64,000 nt of DNA from NCBI RefSeq assembly GCF_029395675.1, contig NZ_CP115184.1:2232001-2296000 (forward strand), given 5' to 3'. The notes below the pieces were generated by a model, which ran no database searches, was not told where the DNA came from, and saw only the letters and a list, made by a program, of their open reading frames with translations. The stretch's first letter is position 1; each line of letters begins with the position of its first letter. Source of the DNA: Janibacter cremeus (GTDB lineage: Bacteria; Actinomycetota; Actinomycetes; Actinomycetales; Dermatophilaceae). A program made the translations under genes and the position numbers. This document shows, piece after piece, positions 1 to 7,833 of this stretch.

Positions 1-479
1 CCGCCGCTGCTCATGCCCACGAGGAAGGCGGCCACGGCCAGGGCACCGAGGAAGGCAGCCAGCGTGACGGCCGGCCCGGTCAGGCCGAGGACGATGAGCG
101 AGAAGACCGCCGCGGTCGACGCGCCGCCGCTGATGCCGAGGATGTCGGGGCTGGCCAGGGGGTTGCGCATGAGGTCCTGCATGACCGCGCCGGCGACGGC
201 CAGCGAGGCGCCCGCGAGCACGGCGGCGATCGCCCGCGGCAGCTTCGACTCCATGAGGATGAAGCCGGCGCCGGGGATGTCGGCGCCGCCGATGATCCGC
301 AGCGTGTCCGGGACGGTGATCGTGTAGTCGCCGAGGGTGACCCGCACGACGAAGGCCGCGACGACGAGCAGCCCCAGGACCCACGTGCGGCGCAGCGCCC
401 GCCGGGAGCGGTCACGCCGCACGCGGCGCACGAGCTGCGCGGTCGCGGACGTGGGGTCGGGGGCGGTGGTCAGCGTCAT
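1..479 (-). CDS. FecCD-family iron-siderophore ABC permease (3' end outside window)
   Basis: Integral-membrane subunit of an iron-chelate ABC importer. Reading leftward from an ATG at 477-479, the translation has an Arg-rich cytoplasmic N-terminus, a first membrane helix (WVLGLLVVAAFVV) and the FecCD signature region with LPRAIAAVLAGASLAVAG and NPLASPDILGISGGA. The frame stays open to base 1, so the C-terminal half and stop lie outside. Its ATG overlaps the TGA of the upstream permease (ATGA), so the two permeases are translationally coupled and probably form a heterodimer. The ATPase gene is not in the window and may follow to the left. Confidence 0.9.
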   Translation of the reverse strand, partial: MTLTTAPDPTSATAQLVRRVRRDRSRRALRRTWVLGLLVVAAFVVRVTLGDYTITVPDTLRIIGGADIPGAGFILMESKLPRAIAAVLAGASLAVAGAVMQDLMRNPLASPDILGISGGASTAAVFSLIVLGLTGPAVTLAAFLGALAVAAFLVGMSSG

Positions 480-1468
480 CGGCGCACCGCCCGACGGGCG
501 AGGACGATGAGCACCGGGGCGCCGACGACCGCTGTCATGACGCCGACCTGGACCTCGCCCGGTGGGGCGATGACCCGGCCCAGGGTGTCGGCCGCGACGA
601 CGAGGGCGGGGCCCACCAGCAGCGAGCCGAGGAGCAGGCGGCCGTGGTCGGGGCCGCTGAAGAGCCGCAGCAGGTGCGGCACCGCGAGGCCGACGAAGGC
701 GATGGGACCGGCGAGCGCGCACGCCGCCGCGGTGAGCAGCAGCGCCCCGGCGAGCGCCCCGCCCCGGGCGAGCACGACCCGCTGTCCCAGGGAGCGGGCG
801 ACGTCGTCACCGAGCGCCATCGCGTTGAGGGTGCGCCCGGAGGTCAGCGTGAGCACGAGCCCGACGAGGACGAAGGGGAGGACCGGCAGGATCAACCCGG
901 CGTCCTTGCCGGCGACCGAGCCCACCTGCCAGTAGCGGAAGAGGTCCAGCGCGGTGTCGTCGGCGAGGAGCAGACCGACCATGATGCTCGAGCTGGCGGC
1001 CATGATCGCCGCGCCGGCGAGGGCGGTGGTCATCGGCTGGTGACGAAGGGGGACGGTCGAGGTGATCGCGTGGACGAGGACTCCCGCGAGGATCACCCCG
1101 AGCAACGCGGTCCACAGGTAGTCGACGACGCCGTCGAGGAGCCCGGCGCGGATGCCGATGACGACGAGCAGCGCTGCGCCGGCGTTGAGCCCGAGGATGC
1201 CGGGCTCGGCGATCGGGTTGCGGGTCAGGCCCTGCAGGACCGTGCCCGCGATGGCGACGCAGGCGCCGACGACGACCGCGATGAGGGTCCGGTCGACCCG
1301 GGCGGCGACGATGCCGGCGGCCGCGCCGTCACCCGCGTCACGGAACCCGGCGAGGACCTGGGCGGTGGGCAGGGACTCCGCCCCGACGAGTACCGACGCG
1401 ACCGATGCCGCCGCGAGGAGGAGCAGGCCCCCCACCGCGACGGCACCCGTCCGCGTGGCACCGGTCAT
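476..1468 (-). CDS. FecCD-family iron-siderophore ABC permease
   Basis: Complete 330-residue permease of the FecCD/BtuC family, the usual length, with repeated hydrophobic helices. Family motifs visible are RTLIAVVVGACVAIAG, NPIAEPGILGLNAGAAL and a C-terminal GPIAFVGLAVPHLLR, the last being the helix pair that contacts the ATPase. It starts four bases after the substrate-binding gene's stop and overlaps the next permease by ATGA, so the three genes form one operon for inner-membrane import of ferric siderophore. Expression is presumably iron-repressed through the box upstream of the first gene. Confidence 0.93.
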   Translation of the reverse strand: MTGATRTGAVAVGGLLLLAAASVASVLVGAESLPTAQVLAGFRDAGDGAAAGIVAARVDRTLIAVVVGACVAIAGTVLQGLTRNPIAEPGILGLNAGAALLVVIGIRAGLLDGVVDYLWTALLGVILAGVLVHAITSTVPLRHQPMTTALAGAAIMAASSSIMVGLLLADDTALDLFRYWQVGSVAGKDAGLILPVLPFVLVGLVLTLTSGRTLNAMALGDDVARSLGQRVVLARGGALAGALLLTAAACALAGPIAFVGLAVPHLLRLFSGPDHGRLLLGSLLVGPALVVAADTLGRVIAPPGEVQVGVMTAVVGAPVLIVLARRAVRR

Positions 1469-1472
1469 CGGC

Positions 1473-2513
1473 TCAGACGGCCTTCGCGGCGTCGGCCACC
1501 TCGGGCAGGAACTGCGTCACCGCGACCTCCATGGAGATCGGCGAGGGCGAGGACATCGTCATCGCGACGGAGTTGTCCGCGGAGGCGACGAAGCTGCCCC
1601 GCTCGATCGCCGGGATCCTCCCGAGCAGCGGGTCGTTCTTGATCGTGTCGACCTGCTTGTCGCTCTCGACATAGAAGATGACGACGTCGGCGTCGATGTC
1701 GCGTGCCTTCTCGGCGGAGACGGAGAAGAAGAAGGCGTCGTCCTTCGAGTTCTTCTTCACGATCGCTGCGTCCTCCATGCCGAAGCGGCGCAGCAACTGA
1801 GGGCGCAGGTCGATGCTCGTGTAGATGTCGATCTTGGACTTGTCGGTCGGGCTGAAGGAGAGCCAGGCGACGGACTTGCCCTTGACCTCGGAGTGCTCGG
1901 CCACCGCGTCGTCGATGAGTCGGTTGGTCTCGCCGATGAGCTTGCCGGCCTGGTCGGGGCGGCCGATGGCCTTGCCGATCATCGTCACGCTGACCTCCCA
2001 GGGCGTGCCCCAGGCGAGCTCGGGGTAGGCGACGGTCGGCGCGATCTTCGACAGCTTCTGGTAGTCCTCCTTGGTCAAGCCGGAGTTGACGCCGAGGACG
2101 AGGTCGGGGGTGAGCTTGGCGATCTCGTCGACCGGGATGCCGTCGGTGTCGTCGTAGCGCACGATCTTCGCGTCCGGGTCGATCTCCTTGACGGCCTCGT
2201 CGAACCAGTCGGTCGAGCCGTGCTGGTTGCCGCCCCAGGTGATCTTGGTGGCGCCGACCGGCAAAACCCCGAAGGAGGCGAGGACGTCGTGGTCGTTCCA
2301 CCCGACCGTCGCGATGCGCGTGGGGGCCTCGGTGATCTCCGTCCTGCCGAAGGCGTGCTCGAGCGTCACCGGGAAGGCGCCGGGCTCCGCGGAGGCCGAC
2401 CCGCCCCCCTTCGCTGCGGACCCGCTGTCGGCGGCGGAGCCGGTCGAGCAGGCCGAGAGGGCGAAGAGGAGTGCGGGGGCCGAGGTGATGACGGCACGGC
2501 GGTTCGGCGACAT
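1473..2513 (-). CDS. Siderophore-binding lipoprotein of ABC importer (FecB/FepB-like)
   Basis: 346 residues. A short twin-Arg-containing N-terminus and hydrophobic stretch end in the lipobox LSAC with lipidated Cys22, followed by a low-complexity Ser/Ala/Gly linker and a periplasmic-binding-protein fold of the TroA/FecB type (RIATVGWNDHDVLASFGVLPVG at about 67-88 is the typical first lobe). It would capture ferric siderophore at the outer face of the membrane and pass it to the two FecCD permeases encoded directly downstream. The ATG has an AAGGGA ribosome site about 6 bases upstream. Ligand identity cannot be read from sequence. Confidence 0.93.
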   Translation of the reverse strand: MSPNRRAVITSAPALLFALSACSTGSAADSGSAAKGGGSASAEPGAFPVTLEHAFGRTEITEAPTRIATVGWNDHDVLASFGVLPVGATKITWGGNQHGSTDWFDEAVKEIDPDAKIVRYDDTDGIPVDEIAKLTPDLVLGVNSGLTKEDYQKLSKIAPTVAYPELAWGTPWEVSVTMIGKAIGRPDQAGKLIGETNRLIDDAVAEHSEVKGKSVAWLSFSPTDKSKIDIYTSIDLRPQLLRRFGMEDAAIVKKNSKDDAFFFSVSAEKARDIDADVVIFYVESDKQVDTIKNDPLLGRIPAIERGSFVASADNSVAMTMSSPSPISMEVAVTQFLPEVADAAKAV

Positions 2514-2552
2514 GGGCGTTCCCTTGGGGTGGACGACTAAGGAGGTCCTAAC

Positions 2553-2571
2553 TTAGGACTGGCTTACCTTA
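2553..2571 (-). promoter_or_regulatory. DtxR/IdeR iron box upstream of siderophore operon
   Basis: The sequence TTAGGACTGGCTTACCTTA matches the 19-bp DtxR/IdeR consensus TTAGGTTAGGCTAACCTAA at 14 of 19 positions. It lies 40 bp upstream of the lipoprotein ATG, where a repressor would block the promoter. A separate perfect palindrome, GTCCTAA-C-TTAGGAC (2545-2559), overlaps its left half and may form part of an extended or double site. This fits Fe(II)-dependent repression of the downstream importer. Confidence 0.75.
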
Positions 2572-2658
2572 TACGCAACCGTTGTCCGCGAGGCAAACCC
2601 GTGCCGGTCGGCCCTTGGCGGTGGTGCGCGTCGTCGTCGGGCGGGCGCGCCCGGGGGC

Positions 2659-3213
2659 TCAGGCGAGGCCGAGGTCGGTCAGGCCGAAGACGTGCCGGTA
2701 CTCCAGACCCGCCTCGGCGAACCGGTCGGCCGCGCCGGTGGCCCGATCGGCGATCGTGGCGACGGCGACCACCTCGGCGCCGGCCTCGCGGGCGGCGGTG
2801 GCCGCCTCGAGCGGGGAGGAACCGGTCGTCGAGGTGTCCTCGACGATGAGCACACGACGGCCCTCGATCGACGGGCCCTCGATACGCTGCTGCAGGCCGT
2901 GCGCCTTGCCGGCCTTGCGCACGACGAAGGCGTCCAGGCGCTCCCCCGTCGCCGCGGTGGCGTGGAGCATCGACGTGGCGACCGGGTCGGCACCGAGCGT
3001 CAGCCCGCCGACGGCGTCGAAGTCGAGGTCGGCAACCATGTCGAGCATGACCCGACCGACGAGCGGAGCGGCCTCGCCGTCGAGGGTGATGCGGCGCAGG
3101 TCGACGTAGTAGTCGGCCTCCGCGCCGGAGGAGAGGGTCACCCGTCCGTGGACGATGGCCTTGTCCTTGACGATCTCGAGCAGGCGGGCGCGGTCGGCAG
3201 CGATGTCAGTCAC
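2659..3213 (-). CDS. pyrE: Orotate phosphoribosyltransferase
   Basis: Transfers ribose-5-phosphate from PRPP to orotate to give OMP in de novo pyrimidine synthesis. 184 residues from a GTG at 3211-3213. The type-I PRTase PRPP loop VLIVEDTSTTGSS lies at residues 121-133 and the FVVRKAGKAHG segment at about 97-107, with a hood-domain start SSGAEADYYVDLR. The frame extends further upstream, but that part is Arg-rich and unlike the family, so the GTG is preferred. It stands alone here, away from other pyr genes. Confidence 0.93.
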   Translation of the reverse strand: MTDIAADRARLLEIVKDKAIVHGRVTLSSGAEADYYVDLRRITLDGEAAPLVGRVMLDMVADLDFDAVGGLTLGADPVATSMLHATAATGERLDAFVVRKAGKAHGLQQRIEGPSIEGRRVLIVEDTSTTGSSPLEAATAAREAGAEVVAVATIADRATGAADRFAEAGLEYRHVFGLTDLGLA

Positions 3214-3283
3214 GGCCCGCAGTCTATGGCCGCGCTCCCGGGGCCTGCACTTCCCCACGGGGCGTGCGAAGGGGGCCGGAGAC

Positions 3284-4048
3284 TCAGTCCTTGCGGTGCA
3301 GGGAGCGGACGCGCCGGCTGCGGACCAGGGCGCGCGGCAGGTGCCGCACGAGGGTGGCGACCGCCTTGTACTGGGGGCTCGGGACGGAGACGACGGCGCC
3401 GGACTCGGCGTCGGCGAGCGCCGCCCGCACGACGTCGGCCGCGTCGAGCCAGAGGGGGCCGGACCGCTCGCCCTTGTCGATGCCCGCCCGCTCGTGGAAC
3501 TCCGTGCGGACGTACCCCGGCAGCAGCGCCGTCACCGAGACCCCGGTCCCCGCCAGCTGCCCCGCGAGCGACTCGCTGAAGGTGGTCACGTACGACTTCG
3601 CTGCCGAGTAGGTCCCGCTCGCGAGGTACCCGGCGACGGAGGAGACGTTGATGATCCGGCCGTGACCGCGCGCGTGCATCGTCGTCGCGGCCGCGTGGCT
3701 GAGCACGAGGACCGCGCGCACGAGCACGTCGAGCAGCTGCTCCTCGGCACGGACGTCGCTGTCGACGAAGCGCGAGCTCAGGCTGTACCCGGCGTTGTTG
3801 ACCAAGAGGTCGACCGGTCGGGAGGGATCACGCAACCGCTCCGCCACCCGCTCCAGCGCCTCCCGGTCGGACAGGTCCGCCGGCAGCACCTCCACGGCCA
3901 CGCCGTGGGCCGAGCGCAGCTCGGCCGCGACCGACTCCAGCCGCGCGGAGTCGCGGGCGACGAGGACCAGGGCGACCCCCTTCGCCGCCAGCTGCTCCGC
4001 GAACTCGCGACCGATGCCGGCGGTCGCCCCGGTGACCAGTGCGGTCAT
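3284..4048 (-). CDS. SDR-family NAD(P)-dependent oxidoreductase
   Basis: Classical short-chain dehydrogenase of 254 residues. It has a cofactor loop TGATAGIG at residues 6-13, NNAG at about 88-91, the catalytic Ser in INVSSVAGY, and YSAAK carrying the catalytic Tyr and Lys. Members of the DltE/YqjQ-like group look similar, with an Arg-rich C-terminus (RSRRVRSLHRKD) that could touch the membrane. It overlaps the preceding dienelactone hydrolase by ATGA, so the two are co-translated. The substrate is unknown. Confidence 0.88.
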   Translation of the reverse strand: MTALVTGATAGIGREFAEQLAAKGVALVLVARDSARLESVAAELRSAHGVAVEVLPADLSDREALERVAERLRDPSRPVDLLVNNAGYSLSSRFVDSDVRAEEQLLDVLVRAVLVLSHAAATTMHARGHGRIINVSSVAGYLASGTYSAAKSYVTTFSESLAGQLAGTGVSVTALLPGYVRTEFHERAGIDKGERSGPLWLDAADVVRAALADAESGAVVSVPSPQYKAVATLVRHLPRALVRSRRVRSLHRKD

Positions 4049-4791
4049 GCGCCGAGCGTGGCGTCGAAGAGTTCACGCAGCTCGGTGAAGTGCCGCTCGG
4101 CACCCACCTCCTGGTAGCTGGAGGTGTCACTCATCGTGAAGCCGTGCGGGGCGTCCGGGTAGACCGCGGTGCGGGCCTGCAGGCCGTGCTCGGTGAGCAT
4201 CGCGTCCAGCCGGGCGATGTCCTCGGGCGGGTTCTTGTCGTCGTTGTCGGCGTGCCCGTAGACGAAGGCCGCCTGCGCGTCGACGAGCCTGTGGTGCGGG
4301 CTGTCCGGGTCGCTCGTCGCGATCATCGCACCGTGGAAGCCACCGCACGCCGCGACGCTCGAGTCGAGGCCGGCGGCGCGGGTCGCGAACTTCGCGCCCA
4401 TGCAGTAGCCGGTGACACCGATCGGCCCCTCGGAGACCCCGTCGATCCCGCGCAGGGCAGCGATGTAGTGCGGCAGGTCGGCGTCGATGGCGGCGCCCGT
4501 GAGCGGCGCGAGGTACTCCCCGATGACCCTGCCGTACGCGGCCCGCTCCTCGGGGATGCGCAGGTCGGTGGTCGGGGTCGTCTCGGCGGCGGTGCCGGAC
4601 CGGTACATCGTGTTGGGCGCGAGGACGATGTAGCCCCACGAGGCGATGCGGTCGGCCATGTCCTGGATGCGCTGGCGCAGGCCGATCGCGTCGATGAAGA
4701 GCAGCACACCGGGGTGCGAGCCGGCGTCGGGTCGGGCGATGACCGCCTCGGCGGTGCCCTCGGCGGCGGGGATCTCGATGAAGGGACGCAT
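4045..4791 (-). CDS. Dienelactone hydrolase family protein
   Basis: Cytosolic alpha/beta hydrolase of 248 residues. The nucleophile elbow is GYCMGA with Cys130, the hallmark of dienelactone hydrolases, followed by an acid region (VYGHADNDD) and the histidine in YPDAPHGFT. It hydrolyses lactones or esters; the natural substrate is not evident. Its AGGAG ribosome site sits only seven bases from the 3' end of an IS110 transposase, so the element has been inserted directly into its leader and has replaced its original promoter region. It is coupled to the SDR gene downstream. Confidence 0.85.
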   Translation of the reverse strand: MRPFIEIPAAEGTAEAVIARPDAGSHPGVLLFIDAIGLRQRIQDMADRIASWGYIVLAPNTMYRSGTAAETTPTTDLRIPEERAAYGRVIGEYLAPLTGAAIDADLPHYIAALRGIDGVSEGPIGVTGYCMGAKFATRAAGLDSSVAACGGFHGAMIATSDPDSPHHRLVDAQAAFVYGHADNDDKNPPEDIARLDAMLTEHGLQARTAVYPDAPHGFTMSDTSSYQEVGAERHFTELRELFDATLGA

Positions 4792-4797
4792 GGGTTA

Positions 4798-5945
4798 CTC
4801 CTATGTCAAGCGGCGGCCGCGAGGTCGGTGTTCGCGGTGGCTTGGTTGGTGGTCAGGTGGTGGAAGACGACGCGTGCGAGTCGTCGTTTGAGGCAGCGCA
4901 GGGCTTCGCGGTTGGACATGCCTTCGGCCTTCTTCTTCTCGTAGTACGCCTTGCCCAAGGAGCCTTGCAGACGGACTTGGGTGATGGCGATGCGGTGCAG
5001 TGCGGCGTTGAGCTGACGGTTGCCCGAGCGGGTCATGCGCACCCGTCCGGCGGTGTTGCCCGACCAGACGGGGATCGGCGCGGCGCCGGCGTGCCGGGCG
5101 AAGGCTGCCTCGCTGTGGAAGCGTGACGCGCCAGCGGACTCACCGACCAGCTTGGCCGCGGTCAACGGCCCGACCCCGGGCATCGCCAGCAGCGTCGGCG
5201 CCGCCTGCGCGGTCAGGTCGGCGATGCGCTTGGCGTAGGTCTTGGCCCGGGCCGTCAGGGCGATGACGTCCTCGAGCTCTTCCAGCGCCAGCTCGGCCAC
5301 GACCCCCTCGAGGGTGACCAGCCACGCGCGCAGCGCCTGCTGATGCTTGGCCAGGTCCAACGAGCGGGCCTTGGGCGCACGGGCCGGGTCCAGCTCGTGC
5401 ACGCGCCACAGCAGCGAGTTGATCGTCGCTGTCCGTTGTGCCACAAGCGTTTCGCGGCGGTCGACCAACAGCTTCAGCTCCCGGGACGCCTCATCATGCG
5501 TAGCCACAGGAAGGCTGGGTTCACGCAGGTAGGCCCGCGCCACCGCCAAGGCGTCAATCGGGTCCGACTTGCCCCGCGTGCGCGCCACCCGACGCTGCTC
5601 GGCCATCATCTTCGGCGGCACCCGCACCACCTGCTGCCCGGCGGTGAGCAGGTCCCGCTCCAACCGAGCCGACATGTGCCGGCAGTCCTCGATCGCCCAC
5701 ACGATCTCGTCCCCGAACCGATCCCGAGCCCAGGCCAGCGCCTTGCGGTGGCCCTCGGTGACGGCCGGGACGGTCAGCTGCCCGACCTGCTTGCCGACCG
5801 GGTCGACCGCGACGAATGTGTGCGAACGCTTGTGGACATCGGCTCCAACAACAACCATGGTGGTTGCCTCCTTCACCTGATCAGTGACTGGACGGTTGGG
5901 CCGGTCGGCGGACACATCTCAGTGGGGGCGATGCCACGCTCCTAT
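4798..5945 (-). mobile_element. IS110-family insertion sequence (ends approximate)
   Basis: A single DEDD transposase gene fills most of this element. CTCCTAT occurs at 4798-4804 and again at 5939-5945; read on the transposase strand these lie in CTTGACATAGGAG (left) and CTTGATAGGAG (right). They are plausible element/target junctions for a family that lacks terminal inverted repeats. If correct, the element is about 1.14 kb and the pre-insertion target was the GGAG ribosome site of the dienelactone hydrolase. If the real upstream end lies further right (up to about 6.1 kb), the 5' noncoding segment would be about 250 bp. The ends are inferred; the transposase is not in doubt. Confidence 0.7.
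4806..5858 (-). CDS. IS110-family transposase
   Basis: 350-residue DEDD recombinase. The N-terminal RuvC-like domain starts VVVGADVHKRSHTFVAVD, continues with AIEDC and with KSDPIDALAVARA carrying the last two acidic residues. A coiled central region leads to the C-terminal Transposase_20 domain (LLAMPGVGPLTAAKLVGE, then SGNTAGRVRMTRSGNRQL with the candidate serine). The start is the ATG at 5856-5858, preceded by AAGGAGG with 8-base spacing; an upstream in-frame start has no ribosome site. The frame is intact, so the element may be active. Enzymes of this family are guided by a bridge RNA from the element's noncoding end. Confidence 0.95.
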   Translation of the reverse strand: MVVVGADVHKRSHTFVAVDPVGKQVGQLTVPAVTEGHRKALAWARDRFGDEIVWAIEDCRHMSARLERDLLTAGQQVVRVPPKMMAEQRRVARTRGKSDPIDALAVARAYLREPSLPVATHDEASRELKLLVDRRETLVAQRTATINSLLWRVHELDPARAPKARSLDLAKHQQALRAWLVTLEGVVAELALEELEDVIALTARAKTYAKRIADLTAQAAPTLLAMPGVGPLTAAKLVGESAGASRFHSEAAFARHAGAAPIPVWSGNTAGRVRMTRSGNRQLNAALHRIAITQVRLQGSLGKAYYEKKKAEGMSNREALRCLKRRLARVVFHHLTTNQATANTDLAAAA

Positions 5946-6133
5946 CAAGTCACGCCGGCCGGTCCTTCACACCAGGTGACGGCAGAACCCATGCTCATCA
6001 GCCCGAAGGCGACAACGAACCTAAGAGCCAGACACCCAGTGCTCAGGATCCAACCACCGCGTGAGCGGCACCATCACCCTGACACTGAGACCGAACCTAG
6101 GTCGCCTCGCCGTCGGTGGCTAGGGTGGCGCTC

Positions 6134-6952
6134 GTGCGTATCGCGACCTGGAACGTCAACTCCATCCGATCCCGAGTCGAGCGCGTCGAGGCCTGGCTGC
6201 AGCGCAGCGACATCGACGTGCTCGCCATCCAGGAGACCAAGGCCAGGGAGGACCAGTTCCCCCTCGAGCGCTTCACCGCGCTCGGGTACGAGGTCGCCCA
6301 CCACGGCCTCAACCAGTGGAACGGCGTGGCGATCCTCTCGCGGGTCGGCATGGAGGACGTCGCCGTCGGCTTCGACGGCGACCCCGGCTGGGGGGACCCG
6401 GCGGCACCGGAGGCGCGCTCGATCGGTGCGACCTGCGGGGGCGTGCGCGTCTGGTCCCTCTACATCCCCAACGGTCGCGCCCTGGGCGACCCGCACATGG
6501 ACTACAAGCTCGGCTGGCTCGAGCAGCTGCGCAAGCGCGCCGGCGACTGGGCCGCCGAGGGCACTCCCCTGGCGCTGTGCGGGGACTGGAACATCGCCCC
6601 GCGCGACGAGGACGTGTGGTCGATGGAGTACTTCGCCGACAAGACGCACGTGTCGCCGCCGGAGCGGGCGGCCTTCAACGCCTTCCTCGAGGACGGCTTC
6701 GTCGACGTCGTGCGCCCGCACGCCCCCGGCCCGGAGGCCTACACCTACTGGGACTACCAGCGCCTGGCCTTCCCGAAGCGACGCGGCATGCGCATCGACT
6801 TCGTCCTCGGGTCGGCGAGCCTCGCCGAGCGCGTCTCCGGTGCGGCCATCGATCGCGAGGAGCGCAAGGGCAAGGGCGCCAGCGACCACGCCCCGGTCAT
6901 CGTCGGCCTCGACGGCGACGACGGTGCGGCAGCCGCCCGCGAGGCCAAGTGA
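6134..6952 (+). CDS. xth: Exodeoxyribonuclease III (AP endonuclease)
   Basis: 272-residue endonuclease/exonuclease/phosphatase-fold enzyme of base excision repair, cutting at abasic sites and degrading 3' ends. Motifs are RIATWNVNS with Asn7, AIQETK with the metal-binding Glu34, LCGDWNIAPRDEDVW, and SDHAPV near the C-terminus. The GTG at 6134 is chosen because the protein then begins with the usual RIATWNVNSIRSR and has AGGGTGG seven bases before; an earlier GTG at 6116 adds six atypical residues. Its stop overlaps the next gene's GTG. Confidence 0.93.
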   Translation: MRIATWNVNSIRSRVERVEAWLQRSDIDVLAIQETKAREDQFPLERFTALGYEVAHHGLNQWNGVAILSRVGMEDVAVGFDGDPGWGDPAAPEARSIGATCGGVRVWSLYIPNGRALGDPHMDYKLGWLEQLRKRAGDWAAEGTPLALCGDWNIAPRDEDVWSMEYFADKTHVSPPERAAFNAFLEDGFVDVVRPHAPGPEAYTYWDYQRLAFPKRRGMRIDFVLGSASLAERVSGAAIDREERKGKGASDHAPVIVGLDGDDGAAAAREAK

Positions 6953-7833
6953 CTCCCGCACCGACGGCCCGCCGGGTGACCGTCGACTCCCCCGACGGCG
7001 CCCGCATCGCCGTCTTCGACCATGCGCCCGAGGGCGCCCCCACCGGCCCCACGGTCGTGCTCGCGCACGGCTGGTGCCTGACCCACGAGACCTGGGACCC
7101 TGTGGTCGCCGAGCTGCGGGCCCGGCAGCCCGACCTGCGGATCATCAGCTATGACCAGCCCGGCCACGGCCACTCCACGGTGGGCCTCGACCGCTCGGTC
7201 GACCTCGTCGACCTCGGCGCGACCCTGCGCGCGGTCGTCGAGAGCACAGCGCCCGAGGACGACCTCGTCCTCGCCGGCCACTCCATGGGCGGCATGACGA
7301 TCATGGCGCTGGCCGGGCTCGACCCGGACCTCGTGCGCGAGCGGGTCCGCGGGGCCGCCCTCGTCGGGACGGCCGCACACCTGCCGGGCCGTCGGGGCAT
7401 CCCCGGCGAGCGGCTCGCCATGGCCGTCCTCGGACGGCTGCCCGCGGGCTTCCGCGGCCTGCCGACGACACCGCGGCTGACCGCGGCCAACCTCTTCGGG
7501 GAGGACCCCGACCCGGGGGCGGTCCGCGCCACCGCCCGGATGACCAGCCGCACCCGCGCCAACGTCGTCGCCGACTGGTACCGGGCGATCATGGGACTCG
7601 ACCTGCGGTCGGGACTGGCCCCCTTCGCCTCGATGCCGACGGAGATCATCACCGGCACCCGCGACCGGCTCACCCCGGTCTCAGCCGGTCGGCGCCTGGC
7701 GGCGCTGGTGCCGGGCGCGACCTTCCGGTCCGTGCCCGGCGTGGGTCACATGATCACCTACGAGGCGACGGACCTCGTCGTCACGCGGCTCGAGTCACTC
7801 CTCGACACCGAAGCCGCGAGCCAGCGCGCCTGA
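6949..7833 (+). CDS. Alpha/beta hydrolase
   Basis: 294-residue alpha/beta hydrolase fold protein. It shows VLAHGWCLTHETWD (oxyanion-hole HG), YDQPGHGHS, the nucleophile elbow GHSMGG with Ser112, ITGTRDRLTPV as the acid strand, and VPGVGHMI with the catalytic His. It starts at a GTG inside the xth stop (GTGA), so it is co-translated with xth without an obvious functional link. Its 3' end overlaps the convergent MFS gene by 39 bp. Substrate unknown. Confidence 0.85.
   Translation: MTPAPTARRVTVDSPDGARIAVFDHAPEGAPTGPTVVLAHGWCLTHETWDPVVAELRARQPDLRIISYDQPGHGHSTVGLDRSVDLVDLGATLRAVVESTAPEDDLVLAGHSMGGMTIMALAGLDPDLVRERVRGAALVGTAAHLPGRRGIPGERLAMAVLGRLPAGFRGLPTTPRLTAANLFGEDPDPGAVRATARMTSRTRANVVADWYRAIMGLDLRSGLAPFASMPTEIITGTRDRLTPVSAGRRLAALVPGATFRSVPGVGHMITYEATDLVVTRLESLLDTEAASQRA

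Noticed and set aside
644..1642. Long plus-strand frame opposite the FecCD permease
   Set aside because: Its product is a Glu/Asp/Arg-rich low-complexity shadow, caused by high GC in the antisense frame of a convincing permease gene.
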